A stretch of DNA of 64,000 nt, from assembly GCF_040687965.1 (NCBI RefSeq), contig NZ_CP156084.1:2232501-2296500 (forward strand), in the 5' to 3' direction. The stretch is from Methylocystis echinoides. GTDB lineage: Bacteria > Pseudomonadota > Alphaproteobacteria > Rhizobiales > Beijerinckiaceae. Position numbers and translations under genes: made by a program. Positions 7,068-16,162 of this stretch are shown in pieces. Within the stretch, counting starts at the first letter, position 1; each line of letters begins with the position of its first letter. The notes beneath the pieces were generated by a model that saw only the letters and a list, made by a program, of their open reading frames with translations, made no database searches and was not told the DNA's origin.

Positions 7068-8660
7068 TCAAAAATATTCGATGATGATCGCGAGGCCGGG
7101 CGCGCCCGCCCCGCCGGCGCCGCCTGAACCGCCGTTTTGATGCGCCCCGCCGCCGCCGCCGCCGCCCGAAGGAAAGCCGCCTACGCCGCCTCCGCCGCCA
7201 ATCGCCGTCCCGGAGGCGCCGCCGCCGCCGCCGCCGCCAGCTTGAGTGAACGCCCCCGTCGTGGTCGCGAAATCGCCAGGGCCGGCGCCGCCGGCGATCG
7301 CGCCGCCTGCAACGCCCGGCGCGCCGCGCGCGTCGAAGCCGCTCGGGAAGAAAGCGCCGCCCATAGCGCCGTTGCTCGCGGCGTTCGAGGCCGTGAGACC
7401 GCCTCCCGCGCCCCCGCCTGAAGCGCCGAAAAAGGTGGTCCCGCCGCTAAAGCCGGCCGAGCCGTCGGCGGGGCCGCCGCCGCCGCCGCCGCCGAACCCC
7501 AGAAGTTGGGAGACGCCGCCGCCCGCCCCCGAGCCGCCCCCACCCTGTCCACCGCCGCCGGCCCCGCCTGTTGCGCCGGAAGCGTCGGTTCCCTTCGCAA
7601 GGCCTGAACCGCCGCCGCCGCCTGACGCCCTTCCAAGGCCGCCGCCCGACCCTGCGCAGCCGCCATAGGCTTTCATTAGGGACCCGAAAGAGCTGTCCCC
7701 GCCGGCTGCGCCATTGGCGCCCGGACTCGAATTCGTCGTTTGAGCGGCTCCGCCCGCTCCGCCCGCGCCGATCGTCACCGCCTGTCCGGCTCCGATCGCC
7801 GAAGCGGGGAAGGAGCCTCTGATCCACGCGCCGCCCCCTCCGCCGCCGCCGCCGGAAGCGGGAGAGCCCGGCGTCTGCCGCGCCCCGGAACCGCCGCCGC
7901 CCCCTCCGCCGAACACAATGACGTCAGCGAAACGAAGTCCGGAGGAGGGCGTGTAAAACCCGCTCGCTCTGAACGTCAGAATTCTTGTCGGCCCACCGCT
8001 GGGATAGGAAACGGCGCCCGTCGTACGGTCGATGACAAGGCTGTCCCGCCACAATGCGCCGTCGGCGGAGACCTTGATGCGAAAGTTGTCGTCTCCCGCG
8101 AGTCCCGTCTCGGCGCGCCCCGAGTAGTTCGACTGGTAGAGGTGCGAGACTGTTTTGGCGGACGCCTCCTTGTTCAGCGACACCCTCAGATCGCCGCCGC
8201 CGCCTTCGGAGACAGTTCTGGCTGAAAACAGCGCCGCGTTCGTCTTCACCGAGAGCGGATTGCCTGCGTCGGCCGTGGTTCCGACGCCGAGCCGCGAGAG
8301 GTTTTGCACTTCCCGCAGACCGCGGCCGAGATCGACCCAATCGAGGCCGTCAAAAAACAGCAGCAGTGATTCCGCGGAGACGTAAAGGCGCCATCCCGCG
8401 CTCGGGCGCAAAAACGTCCAGCCGTCGGCGAGAAAGGCCGCAATCTGCTTTTCCTTGCCCGCGAAGGCGCTCGTCGCCCCCGCGCCGATGAGAAAGCGGT
8501 CGCCTTCAGCGGGCGCGGTCGGCGGCGTGGCGACATTGCGCGCGTTCACAGCAAGATGCACGCTGGCGTCGAGCATCGCCAGCGCTTCATTGTGGGTGAT
8601 ATGTTTCTGCGCCTGAGCCGCGTCGATGAGCGGCAGCGCCAGATGCGTCGTCTCGGTCAT
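7068..8660 (-). CDS. DUF2793 tail protein with long glycine-rich C-terminus
   Basis: The N-terminal part (residues 1 to about 115) matches DUF2793: LALPLIDAAQAQKHITHNEA, then PAEGDRFLIG and WLYV/LDWVDLG-type segments. This domain is found in tail-end proteins of GTAs and alphaproteobacterial phages. A middle region (about 115-245) is beta-rich. The C-terminal half (about 250-525) is extraordinarily glycine-rich, with many runs of four to eight glycines separated by short Ala/Ser segments, and ends in GAPGLAIIIEYF. This resembles the polyglycine sandwich receptor-binding tips of some phage adhesins. The role is inferred to be a tail fibre or adhesin at the particle tip. It follows gp15 by 7 bp. 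Confidence 0.8.
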   Translation of the reverse strand: MTETTHLALPLIDAAQAQKHITHNEALAMLDASVHLAVNARNVATPPTAPAEGDRFLIGAGATSAFAGKEKQIAAFLADGWTFLRPSAGWRLYVSAESLLLFFDGLDWVDLGRGLREVQNLSRLGVGTTADAGNPLSVKTNAALFSARTVSEGGGGDLRVSLNKEASAKTVSHLYQSNYSGRAETGLAGDDNFRIKVSADGALWRDSLVIDRTTGAVSYPSGGPTRILTFRASGFYTPSSGLRFADVIVFGGGGGGGSGARQTPGSPASGGGGGGGGAWIRGSFPASAIGAGQAVTIGAGGAGGAAQTTNSSPGANGAAGGDSSFGSLMKAYGGCAGSGGGLGRASGGGGGSGLAKGTDASGATGGAGGGGQGGGGSGAGGGVSQLLGFGGGGGGGPADGSAGFSGGTTFFGASGGGAGGGLTASNAASNGAMGGAFFPSGFDARGAPGVAGGAIAGGAGPGDFATTTGAFTQAGGGGGGGASGTAIGGGGGVGGFPSGGGGGGGAHQNGGSGGAGGAGAPGLAIIIEYF

Positions 8661-8667
8661 GGTTCGC

Positions 8668-11600
8668 CTATTCGATGGTCACCGTGCCGGTGAAAGGAAA
8701 CCCGCGCCCCACAGCGGCGCTCATTTGATAGAGGGAGAGCGTCAGAGCGCTTTGCGGCGCGCCGAAATCGGCGAGCTCTTGAGCGGCGGGGTAGAGAATC
8801 GAGGTCGTCTGCGCGGAGAGCGCGCGTTTGCCCGTCGGCAGGACAATCTCCGCTTCATAGGCCTCGTTGGACTCGCCGAGCGGAACGTCGAGCATCCCCC
8901 AGCTATCCGAGTCGATGCGGCCGCGACGCAAGAAGCGGATCACAATTCCTTCAGCGGTGCGAACCGCGCGAAGGCGCGTCGGCGCATAGGGCATCAGCGT
9001 CAAACGCGTCGCCGTGGCGGTAGCGCGAACGTAAAGCGGATCGGCGACGTCTCGATCGGTGGGGCCGATGGCGTAAGTGATCGGGGCGCCGATTTCTTCG
9101 ACTTTGCGCGCCAGCGGAACGAGCGCGTCGTCGAGCAGCACGACGGTGGAGCCGGCCGGCGCCGCTCGGCGTGCGAGATGCTCCGAGCCGCCCAGGCCGC
9201 GGATGAGCCTCGAAAGACGATAGGTTCCCTCGCCGACGAGCTCCGCGCGCGCGAAAGCGAAGATCTCCCACTCGCCGTCCGCGCCTTTGATGGCCATGGC
9301 GGTCCTGCCAGCGAGCGCCGCCAGATCGTCGACCGAGGCAAGCTCTCCCCCTCCTAAGCGTATTGTCAGGCTCGATCCTCGATCGAAGCGGCCGACAGGG
9401 CCTGGAGGCAGAATGTCGAGCGTGTCGCCGATTATCGCCCGCTTCTCGATCACGCCGATCGCTTCCGACGCTGCGCCGATGGTTTTCACAAGCGCCAGTG
9501 CGCCGGGCCAAGGATCGGCAAAGGCGGCGACATAGGAAAGCGCTTCAGGGCCGCGCAGGATCGCAAGATCAAGCACAACGACTCTCGGCGGCCCGAGGAT
9601 TTGTGGCGTCGCCTGGGCGACGCGTTCAATCTTCGGCGCCGCCGCGTCATAAACCGATGCGTCGACCGCCCTTGCGATGACGCGTCGGGCGGCGCCGTCG
9701 GCGATACGCTGGATCTGGAATTGGCGCGCGTCGAGGCGCAGCACATCGCCCGGCTGGAGGCCGACAAGGCCTGGCCGCAGAGTGAACTCCGCAGTTTCGC
9801 GTCCGACCCAGAGGTCTTGCAGCCAGACGTCTGCAAGTCTCTGCGCCTCCGCCTGATGGGTGATCACCGCAGCCTGAGCGTCGCTCTTTCTGGCCGAGCG
9901 GCACTCGAGTCGACGTGAGAGAGCCCGCGCCAGCTGATAGCCACTTTCCGAGTCGGCGTAGGTGAGCGCAATTTCGCCCGGCAGCTCGCTTTCCTGCGCC
10001 CGCGTCAGGGTGACGAGCGACATGTCCTTTCCCAATGCAAGATCACCATCGCCGATCTCGCGCACCGGTTTGCGGCGCCGATCGACAAAGTCGAGCCTGC
10101 CGGCGCCGATGGCTGCGTCGAATCCATAAAGCGCCGCAAGCGGGTCGATGGCCTCGCGCGGCGACATCGGCCGATCCAGCACATAGCCATCCAGAAACCC
10201 ACCGATGCTGGGCCGCTGGATCGCGAGGCCCGGGGCCTCCACGGCCTCGGCCAGCGTCGTCACGAGACGATCGAGGGGAACGCCCTCCAGCCGCCCGTTG
10301 AGCCAGTGTCCCGTCTCCCAATTGGGCCCGTCGCTCCAGGCGTCGCCTTGCGTTGGAAAGGCGGGGAATGGCCGTGCGTCCCAGCACCAGATATGAATGC
10401 GCGCGGGATCGACCATTGGGCCGCCGTAGACAGCCGATCGCGGATTCGCCAACGACCCGCCGGGGCGAGACGGATCAAAATAGGTAAGCATCGCTTCGAC
10501 GAAGCGCGACTGGATGAGGTCGTCCCGACCATCGCGCGAGAAATAGGGCAGGCCGCCTTCGCTCGAGCGAGAATCTGGAAAAATGTTTGGCGCATTCGCT
10601 CCCCGGTCCACGGCGGGACAGCCGGTCTCGACGATCCAGATCGGTTTGGAATGTGGGACCCAGGCCGTCGGTTGCGCAAGTTCGACGCCCGCCACGCGCT
10701 CGTAATGCAGCTGCGACCAGAAGGAGACAAAGTCTTTCGTGCGATGGACCCAGGGCTTGCCAAGGCCGTCCGTGATGGGCGTCCGGACCTGCGCCTTGCG
10801 CGCTTCGGCGTCGGCGTAATACCAGTCGTAGCCCTCGCCGGCGGCGACGTGCGATATGAGATAGTCGAGATCGTGCGGGCATGTCGCTTGCGCGGCGTCC
10901 AAATGCGCGTCGCCGTCACGCCAGTCGGACAACGGCCAGTAGACGTCGACGCCGATGAAGTCCACCGCCGGCGACGCCCACAAAGGATCGAGCGGAAAGC
11001 GCAGCTCCCCCGCTTCGGGGACATGCGCGCCATATTCGGTCCAATCCGCCGCATAGCCGACCTTTGTCGTTTCGCCGAGGATCGCCTTTGCCTCGGCGGC
11101 GAGCGACGTCAGCGCGGAGACGAAGGGATAGTCTCCCGGGCTTGAGCGCACGCGCGTGAGCCCGATCAGTTCGGAGCCGATCAGAAAAGCCTCGAGGCCC
11201 GCCGACTTCAGGAGGTCGACATAGTGGAAAATGAAGTTGCGGTAGCGGGCGACGAAGGCGTCGATCTGCGTCGCCGCGACGCTGCTATTGTCGGGCGACC
11301 CGCGACGCCCCGGCGCGGGGTCGCAGGTAATGCGTCCCCGCCATGGGAACGTCGGCTGGCTGGTTGCGCCGCTGTAAGGATCCCGCAACTCGTTCCCCGG
11401 CGGAACGTCCATCATGAGAAACGGATAGAAGGTGACCGAAAGGCCCCGCGCCTTGAGGTCCGCGATCGCCCCGAGCACCGAGGCGTCGCTCGGCGTGCCG
11501 CCAAATGCGGCGCGTCCGTCGATCTGGGTGACGAGTCGCGCCGTCGCGCGGGTGCGGTCGCCCACGCTCCAGTCGGCCGGCCATGAGGAGCCAAGCAGAT

Positions 11601-12534
11601 AGTTGAATTGGCCGATCGTTTTGAAAGGCGCGTCGACGCACGGCTCGATTGCGCAATATTGCGCACGCAGATCGTCGCCGAACCAGGCGACGACGAGCGC
11701 CACGCTTTCGAGATTGGGGCATAGCGCCTGGAGCGCGTCGATCGACGCCTGCCAGTCCGTCTGCGCAGTCAATTGGTGGCGGTTTTCGGCGCTCGTCGCC
11801 CCCGCTGACCAGAAGTTGAGCTTCAACGCGGGGAGATACCCAGCCTCCGTCGCGCCGGGAATGAGATCGATCGCTCGGATCATCTCGCCAATGCCCGCGA
11901 CGGGCTTCACGACCTCGAAAGTGAATTGCGGAATCCGGTTGCCGAACGACGCCAGCGGGAGATTGTCAAAGACAACATAAGCGAGCCCGCGATAGGCGGG
12001 CGCATTCTCCGCTCCCTCCTTGACCACGATCAGCGGATCCGGCTCCTGGTCCTCCGTTCCTTTGTAGATGCGCAACGGCAGCGTCGTCAGATCCAGTTCT
12101 GCGCCGTCGGCCCAAATCCTGCGGATGAAGGCGATTGGCCCTTCGCAAAGGCCGATCGCGAAGTTCGCAAAGTATGCGTAGGTAACATCCACCCGTGGCG
12201 CGCCGGCCCCGCCGCCGCCGCCCTTGCCCCCGCTTGGGGCGGCGGTTTGAATGGCTACGTTGCTCTGCTCGAGGAAGCGGGTGGCCCAGATCATCTGCCC
12301 GCCAATTCGCGCCCGGCCGTAGACGCGCGGAATGCCCGCGCCCTCGGTCGAGGCGACCCCATCCATCGCCTTGAGGCGCGGCCCGTCGCTGTAGCGCGGC
12401 GCGCCGTGGGTTTGTCCCTGATCGAAGAGCGCGCCGCCCAGGGCGCCAGCGAGACGTCCGACAGCGCCGCCGACCGGGCCGCCGATTGCGCCGCCGACGG
12501 CGGAGCCGATGGTTTGGAGGACCAGCGTCGCCAT
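8668..12534 (-). CDS. GTA gp15-like baseplate/tail-tip protein with TIM-barrel domain
   Basis: This 1288-residue protein is the largest in the cluster and matches the GTA gp15 (megatron) family. It has a glycine-rich N-terminal segment (IGSAVGGAIGGPVGGAVG), a central glycoside-hydrolase-like TIM barrel (FIGVDVYWPLSDWRDG, IWIVETGCPAVDRG), and a phage tail-tip C-terminal half with fibronectin-like beta segments. Start selection: the frame is open to 12789, but homology begins at the ATG at 12534 (MATLVLQTIGSAVGG), which has a purine-rich AAGAG upstream and lies 28 bp after the gp14 stop. It is expected to form the central baseplate hub and cell-wall-degrading tip. Confidence 0.9.
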   Translation of the reverse strand: MATLVLQTIGSAVGGAIGGPVGGAVGRLAGALGGALFDQGQTHGAPRYSDGPRLKAMDGVASTEGAGIPRVYGRARIGGQMIWATRFLEQSNVAIQTAAPSGGKGGGGGAGAPRVDVTYAYFANFAIGLCEGPIAFIRRIWADGAELDLTTLPLRIYKGTEDQEPDPLIVVKEGAENAPAYRGLAYVVFDNLPLASFGNRIPQFTFEVVKPVAGIGEMIRAIDLIPGATEAGYLPALKLNFWSAGATSAENRHQLTAQTDWQASIDALQALCPNLESVALVVAWFGDDLRAQYCAIEPCVDAPFKTIGQFNYLLGSSWPADWSVGDRTRATARLVTQIDGRAAFGGTPSDASVLGAIADLKARGLSVTFYPFLMMDVPPGNELRDPYSGATSQPTFPWRGRITCDPAPGRRGSPDNSSVAATQIDAFVARYRNFIFHYVDLLKSAGLEAFLIGSELIGLTRVRSSPGDYPFVSALTSLAAEAKAILGETTKVGYAADWTEYGAHVPEAGELRFPLDPLWASPAVDFIGVDVYWPLSDWRDGDAHLDAAQATCPHDLDYLISHVAAGEGYDWYYADAEARKAQVRTPITDGLGKPWVHRTKDFVSFWSQLHYERVAGVELAQPTAWVPHSKPIWIVETGCPAVDRGANAPNIFPDSRSSEGGLPYFSRDGRDDLIQSRFVEAMLTYFDPSRPGGSLANPRSAVYGGPMVDPARIHIWCWDARPFPAFPTQGDAWSDGPNWETGHWLNGRLEGVPLDRLVTTLAEAVEAPGLAIQRPSIGGFLDGYVLDRPMSPREAIDPLAALYGFDAAIGAGRLDFVDRRRKPVREIGDGDLALGKDMSLVTLTRAQESELPGEIALTYADSESGYQLARALSRRLECRSARKSDAQAAVITHQAEAQRLADVWLQDLWVGRETAEFTLRPGLVGLQPGDVLRLDARQFQIQRIADGAARRVIARAVDASVYDAAAPKIERVAQATPQILGPPRVVVLDLAILRGPEALSYVAAFADPWPGALALVKTIGAASEAIGVIEKRAIIGDTLDILPPGPVGRFDRGSSLTIRLGGGELASVDDLAALAGRTAMAIKGADGEWEIFAFARAELVGEGTYRLSRLIRGLGGSEHLARRAAPAGSTVVLLDDALVPLARKVEEIGAPITYAIGPTDRDVADPLYVRATATATRLTLMPYAPTRLRAVRTAEGIVIRFLRRGRIDSDSWGMLDVPLGESNEAYEAEIVLPTGKRALSAQTTSILYPAAQELADFGAPQSALTLSLYQMSAAVGRGFPFTGTVTIE

Positions 12535-12562
12535 GCAAATCTCTTGGAGGTTCGAGGAGGCG

Positions 12563-12997
12563 TCAGTCGACGACGCCCGGAAAGGCGAAGACGGCGGCGA
12601 TGCGCTTGCTCCAATGGCCGATCGCAACTTCCGCGACACGGGCGCCGCTATGGGCGTGGACCATATGGGTGGGGGAGGTCGCGATCCCGAGATGTTTTGC
12701 CGGGAGGTTATCGCGGAAGCGGAACACGAGGACGTCCCCCGCGCGAAAATCGTCTGGCGGCGCAGGCCGGAAATGCCGGTTCGCCGCATCGAGCAAAACC
12801 TCGACGCCGAGAGCCTCGCCCCAATCGGGGGTGTAGGGTGGCGCTTCTTCAGGCTCTTCGCCGATCACTTCGCGCCAAACGCCACGAATGAGGCCAAGGC
12901 AATCGCAGCCTGCGTTTACAAGCGACGCCTGATGTCGGTAAGGCGTTCCAATCCATCGACGCGCGGCGGCGACGATCGTTGCGCGCTTCACGCTCAT
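12563..12997 (-). CDS. NlpC/P60 family tail peptidase (GTA gp14)
   Basis: The 144-residue protein is a cysteine peptidase of the NlpC/P60 fold. The catalytic cysteine is in AGCDCLGLIRGVW and the histidine in HMVHAHSG. The start at 12997 gives a protein beginning MSVKRATIVAAARRWIGTPY, the typical N-terminus of GTA gp14. It overlaps the stop of the gp13 gene as ATGA (12994-12997). In GTA particles this peptidase is thought to help the tail penetrate the peptidoglycan of recipient cells. Confidence 0.9.
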   Translation of the reverse strand: MSVKRATIVAAARRWIGTPYRHQASLVNAGCDCLGLIRGVWREVIGEEPEEAPPYTPDWGEALGVEVLLDAANRHFRPAPPDDFRAGDVLVFRFRDNLPAKHLGIATSPTHMVHAHSGARVAEVAIGHWSKRIAAVFAFPGVVD

Positions 12998-13887
12998 TGA
13001 AAGAAACTCCCGCCATCCATCGCCTGAGAGCGCGAACTGGGGTAGGCGATGACAAGATCGTTGCCGGGCATATGCGGAAAGCCGCGAAAGTTGACGATAT
13101 TGCCGAACTTGGTCCGACACGTCGTCGCCGACTTGTCGCAGCCCGCGGTGAGCGACACGACGTCGCCGCTCACGATGGCGGCGCCTGGCGGCGTCCACAG
13201 CGCGATTGTCGCGCGCAACCCGCTTTCCCGCCGGTGCGATTTGATCGTCACTTTGGCGCCGCCGTTGACGCCGCCCGTGAAGGTCAGTCTGCCGCCGGTG
13301 AAGAAGCCCGATTCGAAAACGCCGGAAAGATTGAGCGTCAGTACGCCGCCTGAAAACGCCGCGACGACGCCAGTTGAAGCGAAAGCGCCGATACTGAGTT
13401 TGCAGCGGCCGTCGCCGAAATCCGCCGCACAGCCGCGCTGGAACGCGCGGCCCTGGGTTTGATCGAAGAAATGGGCGCTCGAGCGCAGCTCAGCGCTGAA
13501 AGCGCCTTCGCCGCGCCGCACTTCACCAATCGTTGCGACGTCCAGTAAAGTCCGGAGTTGAGGATCGCTCCAATCGACGAGCCATGTCTCGACGGAGGCG
13601 TTATCGTACAGGCCGTTGAGGAGATCGCTTTCCGATAGGCTGTCATCGGAGAGCGCCCCGGCCGCCTCCGAGGTCGCCACCGAAAGGCCGAGGCTGCGTT
13701 CAGCTTCAGTGGCCGACAGCCCTGTGCTTGCGCGAAAGACGACGCCGTCGAAAGTAAGATCCCGGTCATGGTCGGTGAACCCCATGATGGCGCCGTCGCG
13801 CCGCAAGAGCCGCCAGCAATGGCAAAGGGTCGTCGCCTGCCGGTCGAGCTTTTGCTGGAAAGACGAAGAGATATCGAGCATTTCCAA
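12994..13887 (-). CDS. DUF2163/BR0599 family tail hub protein (GTA gp13)
   Basis: This 297-residue protein matches the family that corresponds to the GTA tail hub. Its N-terminus has the typical CHCWRLLRRDGAIMGFTDHD segment, in which cysteine-rich and aspartate motifs precede the DUF2163 domain. The C-terminal half carries the BR0599-type region with FQRGCAADFGDGRC and GCDKSATTCRTKFGNIVNF. The cysteines in these segments may bind a metal cluster, as suggested for the R. capsulatus hub. It lies between gp12 and gp14 in the conserved order and overlaps gp14 by 4 bp. Confidence 0.9.
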   Translation of the reverse strand: MEMLDISSSFQQKLDRQATTLCHCWRLLRRDGAIMGFTDHDRDLTFDGVVFRASTGLSATEAERSLGLSVATSEAAGALSDDSLSESDLLNGLYDNASVETWLVDWSDPQLRTLLDVATIGEVRRGEGAFSAELRSSAHFFDQTQGRAFQRGCAADFGDGRCKLSIGAFASTGVVAAFSGGVLTLNLSGVFESGFFTGGRLTFTGGVNGGAKVTIKSHRRESGLRATIALWTPPGAAIVSGDVVSLTAGCDKSATTCRTKFGNIVNFRGFPHMPGNDLVIAYPSSRSQAMDGGSFFQ

Positions 13888-13892
13888 ACCTT

Positions 13893-14531
13893 TCAGACGG
13901 CGATTTCGATGATGGGGATTTTCGGGATGGCGCCCGCCTCGAAGGCCTCGAAGTCGATCTCGAGGAAATCCGTGTCGAACCGAACCGGCACGTCGAAGAG
14001 AAAACCGGCAGTGACGAACGCGCCCGGCGGCGGGGTCGCGCCGGGCGAGAAAGTGACGACGCCGGTCGTCGCATCGGCTGAGAATTGTGACGCGGCCTTT
14101 TCAACGCCGTCGACAGCGATGCGCACGCTGCCGGCGACGGGTTTTGCAATGCTACGCCCGTATGCGGCGAAAACTCCGCCATAAGCTTTGGTCAGCTGGA
14201 ATGTCCGTGTTGCGCCGTCGCCTTTTCCAAGATTCTGGTCCGTTGGCGCAGGCGCGGCGCCTGGGGCGCAGGACGCGAAATCAGCACGGTCGCGCCAGCG
14301 AAACCCGTAGAGACGCCCACGTCGCTCCTCGAAAAAGGCGATGACCTGAGAAAGCTGGGCGAGCGTCTTCACGCCATAGCCTGCTTCATAGCGGCGACGC
14401 GAATGAGCCCAGCGTGCGTTGCGCGACTCTCGGTTAGAACCGAGCGTCACGATCTCGGTGCGGCGTTCTGGCCCGCCGCGCCCTTGCAAGGAAACGTCCA
14501 GGGGAAAGCGGATGTCGTGAAAGTCGCTCAT
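13893..14531 (-). CDS. DUF2460 family distal tail protein (GTA gp12)
   Basis: The 212-residue protein is a DUF2460 member, the GTA gp12 or distal tail family. Characteristic stretches are FHDIRFPLDVSLQGRGGPER near the start, NARWAHSRRRYEAGYGVK, and FFEERRGRLYGFRWRDRADF. The C-terminus (FLEIDFEAFEAGAIPKIPI) is also typical. It would form the ring connecting the tail tube to the baseplate. It follows the gp11 gene by 14 bp and precedes gp13 by 5 bp. Confidence 0.9.
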   Translation of the reverse strand: MSDFHDIRFPLDVSLQGRGGPERRTEIVTLGSNRESRNARWAHSRRRYEAGYGVKTLAQLSQVIAFFEERRGRLYGFRWRDRADFASCAPGAAPAPTDQNLGKGDGATRTFQLTKAYGGVFAAYGRSIAKPVAGSVRIAVDGVEKAASQFSADATTGVVTFSPGATPPPGAFVTAGFLFDVPVRFDTDFLEIDFEAFEAGAIPKIPIIEIAV

Positions 14532-14545
14532 TTGGAGACCGTCGA

Positions 14546-15127
14546 TCAGAGTTGCCGCTGGCCGCGCCCGACGGCTCGCGCGAGCGCGCTGGTGATCTGC
14601 GCCTCGGAGCGCCTAAAACTCTCGAAATCCTGCGCGGCGATATTGACAGTCACCGAGACAGGCCGCCCCTGAGCGCCTTGCGCAACGACCCCCAACCGTC
14701 CATCTGGGCCACGCGCAAGCGGCATGATCGCCTCGGCGCCGCGTTCTCCCATGAGTCCGATTGCGCCGCCATTTGAAAAATAGGCAGGACTTGCGACAAC
14801 GCCGCCCTCAGCGAAGGGCGTGATCCGTTGATTGCCGCTGAAGGCGTTACTCAACATGCCGCTCAAGGAATTTGAAACGCCGTCGACCATTGCCTTCGCG
14901 CCGTCTCGCAAGGCGAGCTTCGTCAAAGATTGTCCAATACTCAGCAGCGTTTCATTGAAGCTCTTGCCGCTCGTCGCCGCAGCGCCAAAGCCGTTCGCCA
15001 GAATTTTCGCGACCTTCTCGCCCGAGGCGCCGATCTGGTCGAGGAGATGCTTGGCGGACGTCAGCTCCTGCGTCGCAATCGGCCGCGACGCGCTCAGGCC
15101 GTCAAAGTCTGGGAAGTCGATGCCCAT
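14546..15127 (-). CDS. Short tail tape-measure-like protein (GTA gp11)
   Basis: The 193-residue protein corresponds to the reduced tape-measure protein of GTAs. The sequence PFAEGGVVASPAYFSNGGAI and GLMGERGAEAIMPLARGPDG is the classic C-terminal tape-measure motif, and the N-terminal half is helical. At under 200 residues it predicts a very short tail, consistent with RcGTA (about 219 residues) rather than a full-length siphophage, which would need several hundred to over a thousand residues. It sits between the gp10.1 chaperone and gp12 genes. Confidence 0.85.
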   Translation of the reverse strand: MGIDFPDFDGLSASRPIATQELTSAKHLLDQIGASGEKVAKILANGFGAAATSGKSFNETLLSIGQSLTKLALRDGAKAMVDGVSNSLSGMLSNAFSGNQRITPFAEGGVVASPAYFSNGGAIGLMGERGAEAIMPLARGPDGRLGVVAQGAQGRPVSVTVNIAAQDFESFRRSEAQITSALARAVGRGQRQL

Positions 15128-15146
15128 CGTCTGTCCTCATCAGTTC

Positions 15147-15305
15147 TCAATCTGGGAAATCGCGCATCAGGGCGTCGAGCCCGGCGCGGCTCATGCAGGT
15201 TCCGCCATGCCCGTAGACGCCCTCCGCAGCGTGGAACAACTCGCGCGGCGTCATAGACCAGAAATCACGTGGACCAAGCCGCAGGACGCCGAGGCCAAAG
15301 GCCAT
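15147..15305 (-). CDS. Tail assembly chaperone (GTA gp10.1, rcc01693-like)
   Basis: A short frame encodes 52 residues beginning MAFGLGVLRLGPRDFWSMTP and containing RELFHAAEGVYG, the signature of the small GTA-type tail assembly chaperone. The position, between gp10 and the tape-measure gene, is exactly that of gp10.1. The true start is uncertain: the frame continues upstream without a stop through a plausible PFPFTRAM sequence, which matches the family's FPWxxAM segment, and overlaps the 3' end of the gp10 gene. Translation may therefore begin at a non-ATG codon upstream or by frameshifting from gp10. The ATG at 15305 is the conservative choice. Confidence 0.75.
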   Translation of the reverse strand: MAFGLGVLRLGPRDFWSMTPRELFHAAEGVYGHGGTCMSRAGLDALMRDFPD

Positions 15306-15367
15306 CGCGCGCGTAAAAGGAAAGGGCGGGCGCGGAGAGGGCGCGCGCGCCGAATTTCCTTTCGCGA

Positions 15368-15721
15368 TCAGGCGTCCTGCGGCGACGGAGGGTTTGCGGC
15401 GTGCGGCTCCGGCTCGTCGCCGAATGTCGCGGCCAGGAGGTCAGCCGCGATCTGCACATAGCCTGCAAATCCCCCCGATGCTTTCATCCTTGAAACCTCT
15501 TCGTCGCTCAGCGCATGACCCGCGCCGCGCAGCCCGCAGCCAATGACGCGCAAAATGTCACGGGCCGAAAGCCGGTTCGCCTCGAAACGCTGCGCCAGCC
15601 CGACGAGATCGCTCGCGCCCATGCCGCTCTCGAGCTCTGCGAGCGCGCCGAGGGTCAGGCAAAGCGTGTAGCGCTTGCCGTCGAGCAGCGCGTCGATTTC
15701 TCCACGTTTGGCGTTGGCCAT
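15368..15721 (-). CDS. GTA gp10 family tail protein/chaperone
   Basis: The 117-residue protein matches the GTA gp10 family. It has a small beta N-terminus (MANAKRGEIDALLDGKRYTL), then the helical CLTLGALAELESGMGASDL segment and ILRVIGCGLRGAGHALSDEEV. Family members are variously annotated as tail tube or tail assembly chaperone proteins. The ATG at 15721 is preferred over a TTG at 15736 because of GAGAG upstream and the family's N-terminal motif. The stop overlaps the possible upstream reading of gp10.1. Confidence 0.85.
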   Translation of the reverse strand: MANAKRGEIDALLDGKRYTLCLTLGALAELESGMGASDLVGLAQRFEANRLSARDILRVIGCGLRGAGHALSDEEVSRMKASGGFAGYVQIAADLLAATFGDEPEPHAANPPSPQDA

Positions 15722-15732
15722 GGGAAGCTCTC

Positions 15733-16143
15733 TCAAATCGCCGTGAACGTCAGCGCGCCGGCGGAGTCGAGCGAAATGTCGAAAGTCACTTCACCCGAGT
15801 GCTCACCGCGGTAGTCGAGATTGGAAATCTGAAAAGGCCCTGCAAGCGCTCCAAGGCCGGGAACAATTATTTGCCAGTCCCGCAGCAATCCGTCGAAGAA
15901 GATCTGGCGCAACAGCGCATCGGAGGCTTGATCCTTGAAAATCCCGGCGCCCGAAACGCTCGCGCGGCGCACGCCGGCGCCGCCGAGCAATTCACGCCAT
16001 CTTCCCGCCGACTCGGCGTCGGTGACGTCGACGCTGTCAGCGTTGAGCGCAAGGCGTCGCGTGCGAAGGCCGGCGACGGTCACGAAGGCGCCGGAGGCGT
16101 CGCTGACCTTGAGAAGAAGATCCTTGCCTTTTTGGGCAGTCAT
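15733..16143 (-). CDS. Major tail protein, TP901-1 family (GTA gp9)
   Basis: This 136-residue protein is the tail-tube subunit. The N-terminal MTAQKGKDLLLKVSD and the RTRRLALNADSVDVTDAESAGRWRELL segment match the TP901-1/GTA gp9 family, and the C-terminus (YRGEHSGEVTFDISLDSAGA) has the expected beta pattern. It would polymerise into the tail tube. It precedes gp10 by 11 bp and follows gp8 by 19 bp. Confidence 0.9.
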   Translation of the reverse strand: MTAQKGKDLLLKVSDASGAFVTVAGLRTRRLALNADSVDVTDAESAGRWRELLGGAGVRRASVSGAGIFKDQASDALLRQIFFDGLLRDWQIIVPGLGALAGPFQISNLDYRGEHSGEVTFDISLDSAGALTFTAI

Positions 16144-16162
16144 GTCGGTTCTCGAATTCAGG

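Noticed and set aside
7068-7920. Possible CRISPR-like or tandem DNA repeat in the tail-fibre gene
   Set aside because: The periodicity comes from glycine codons (CCG/CCC on the plus strand); there are no constant repeats with variable spacers.
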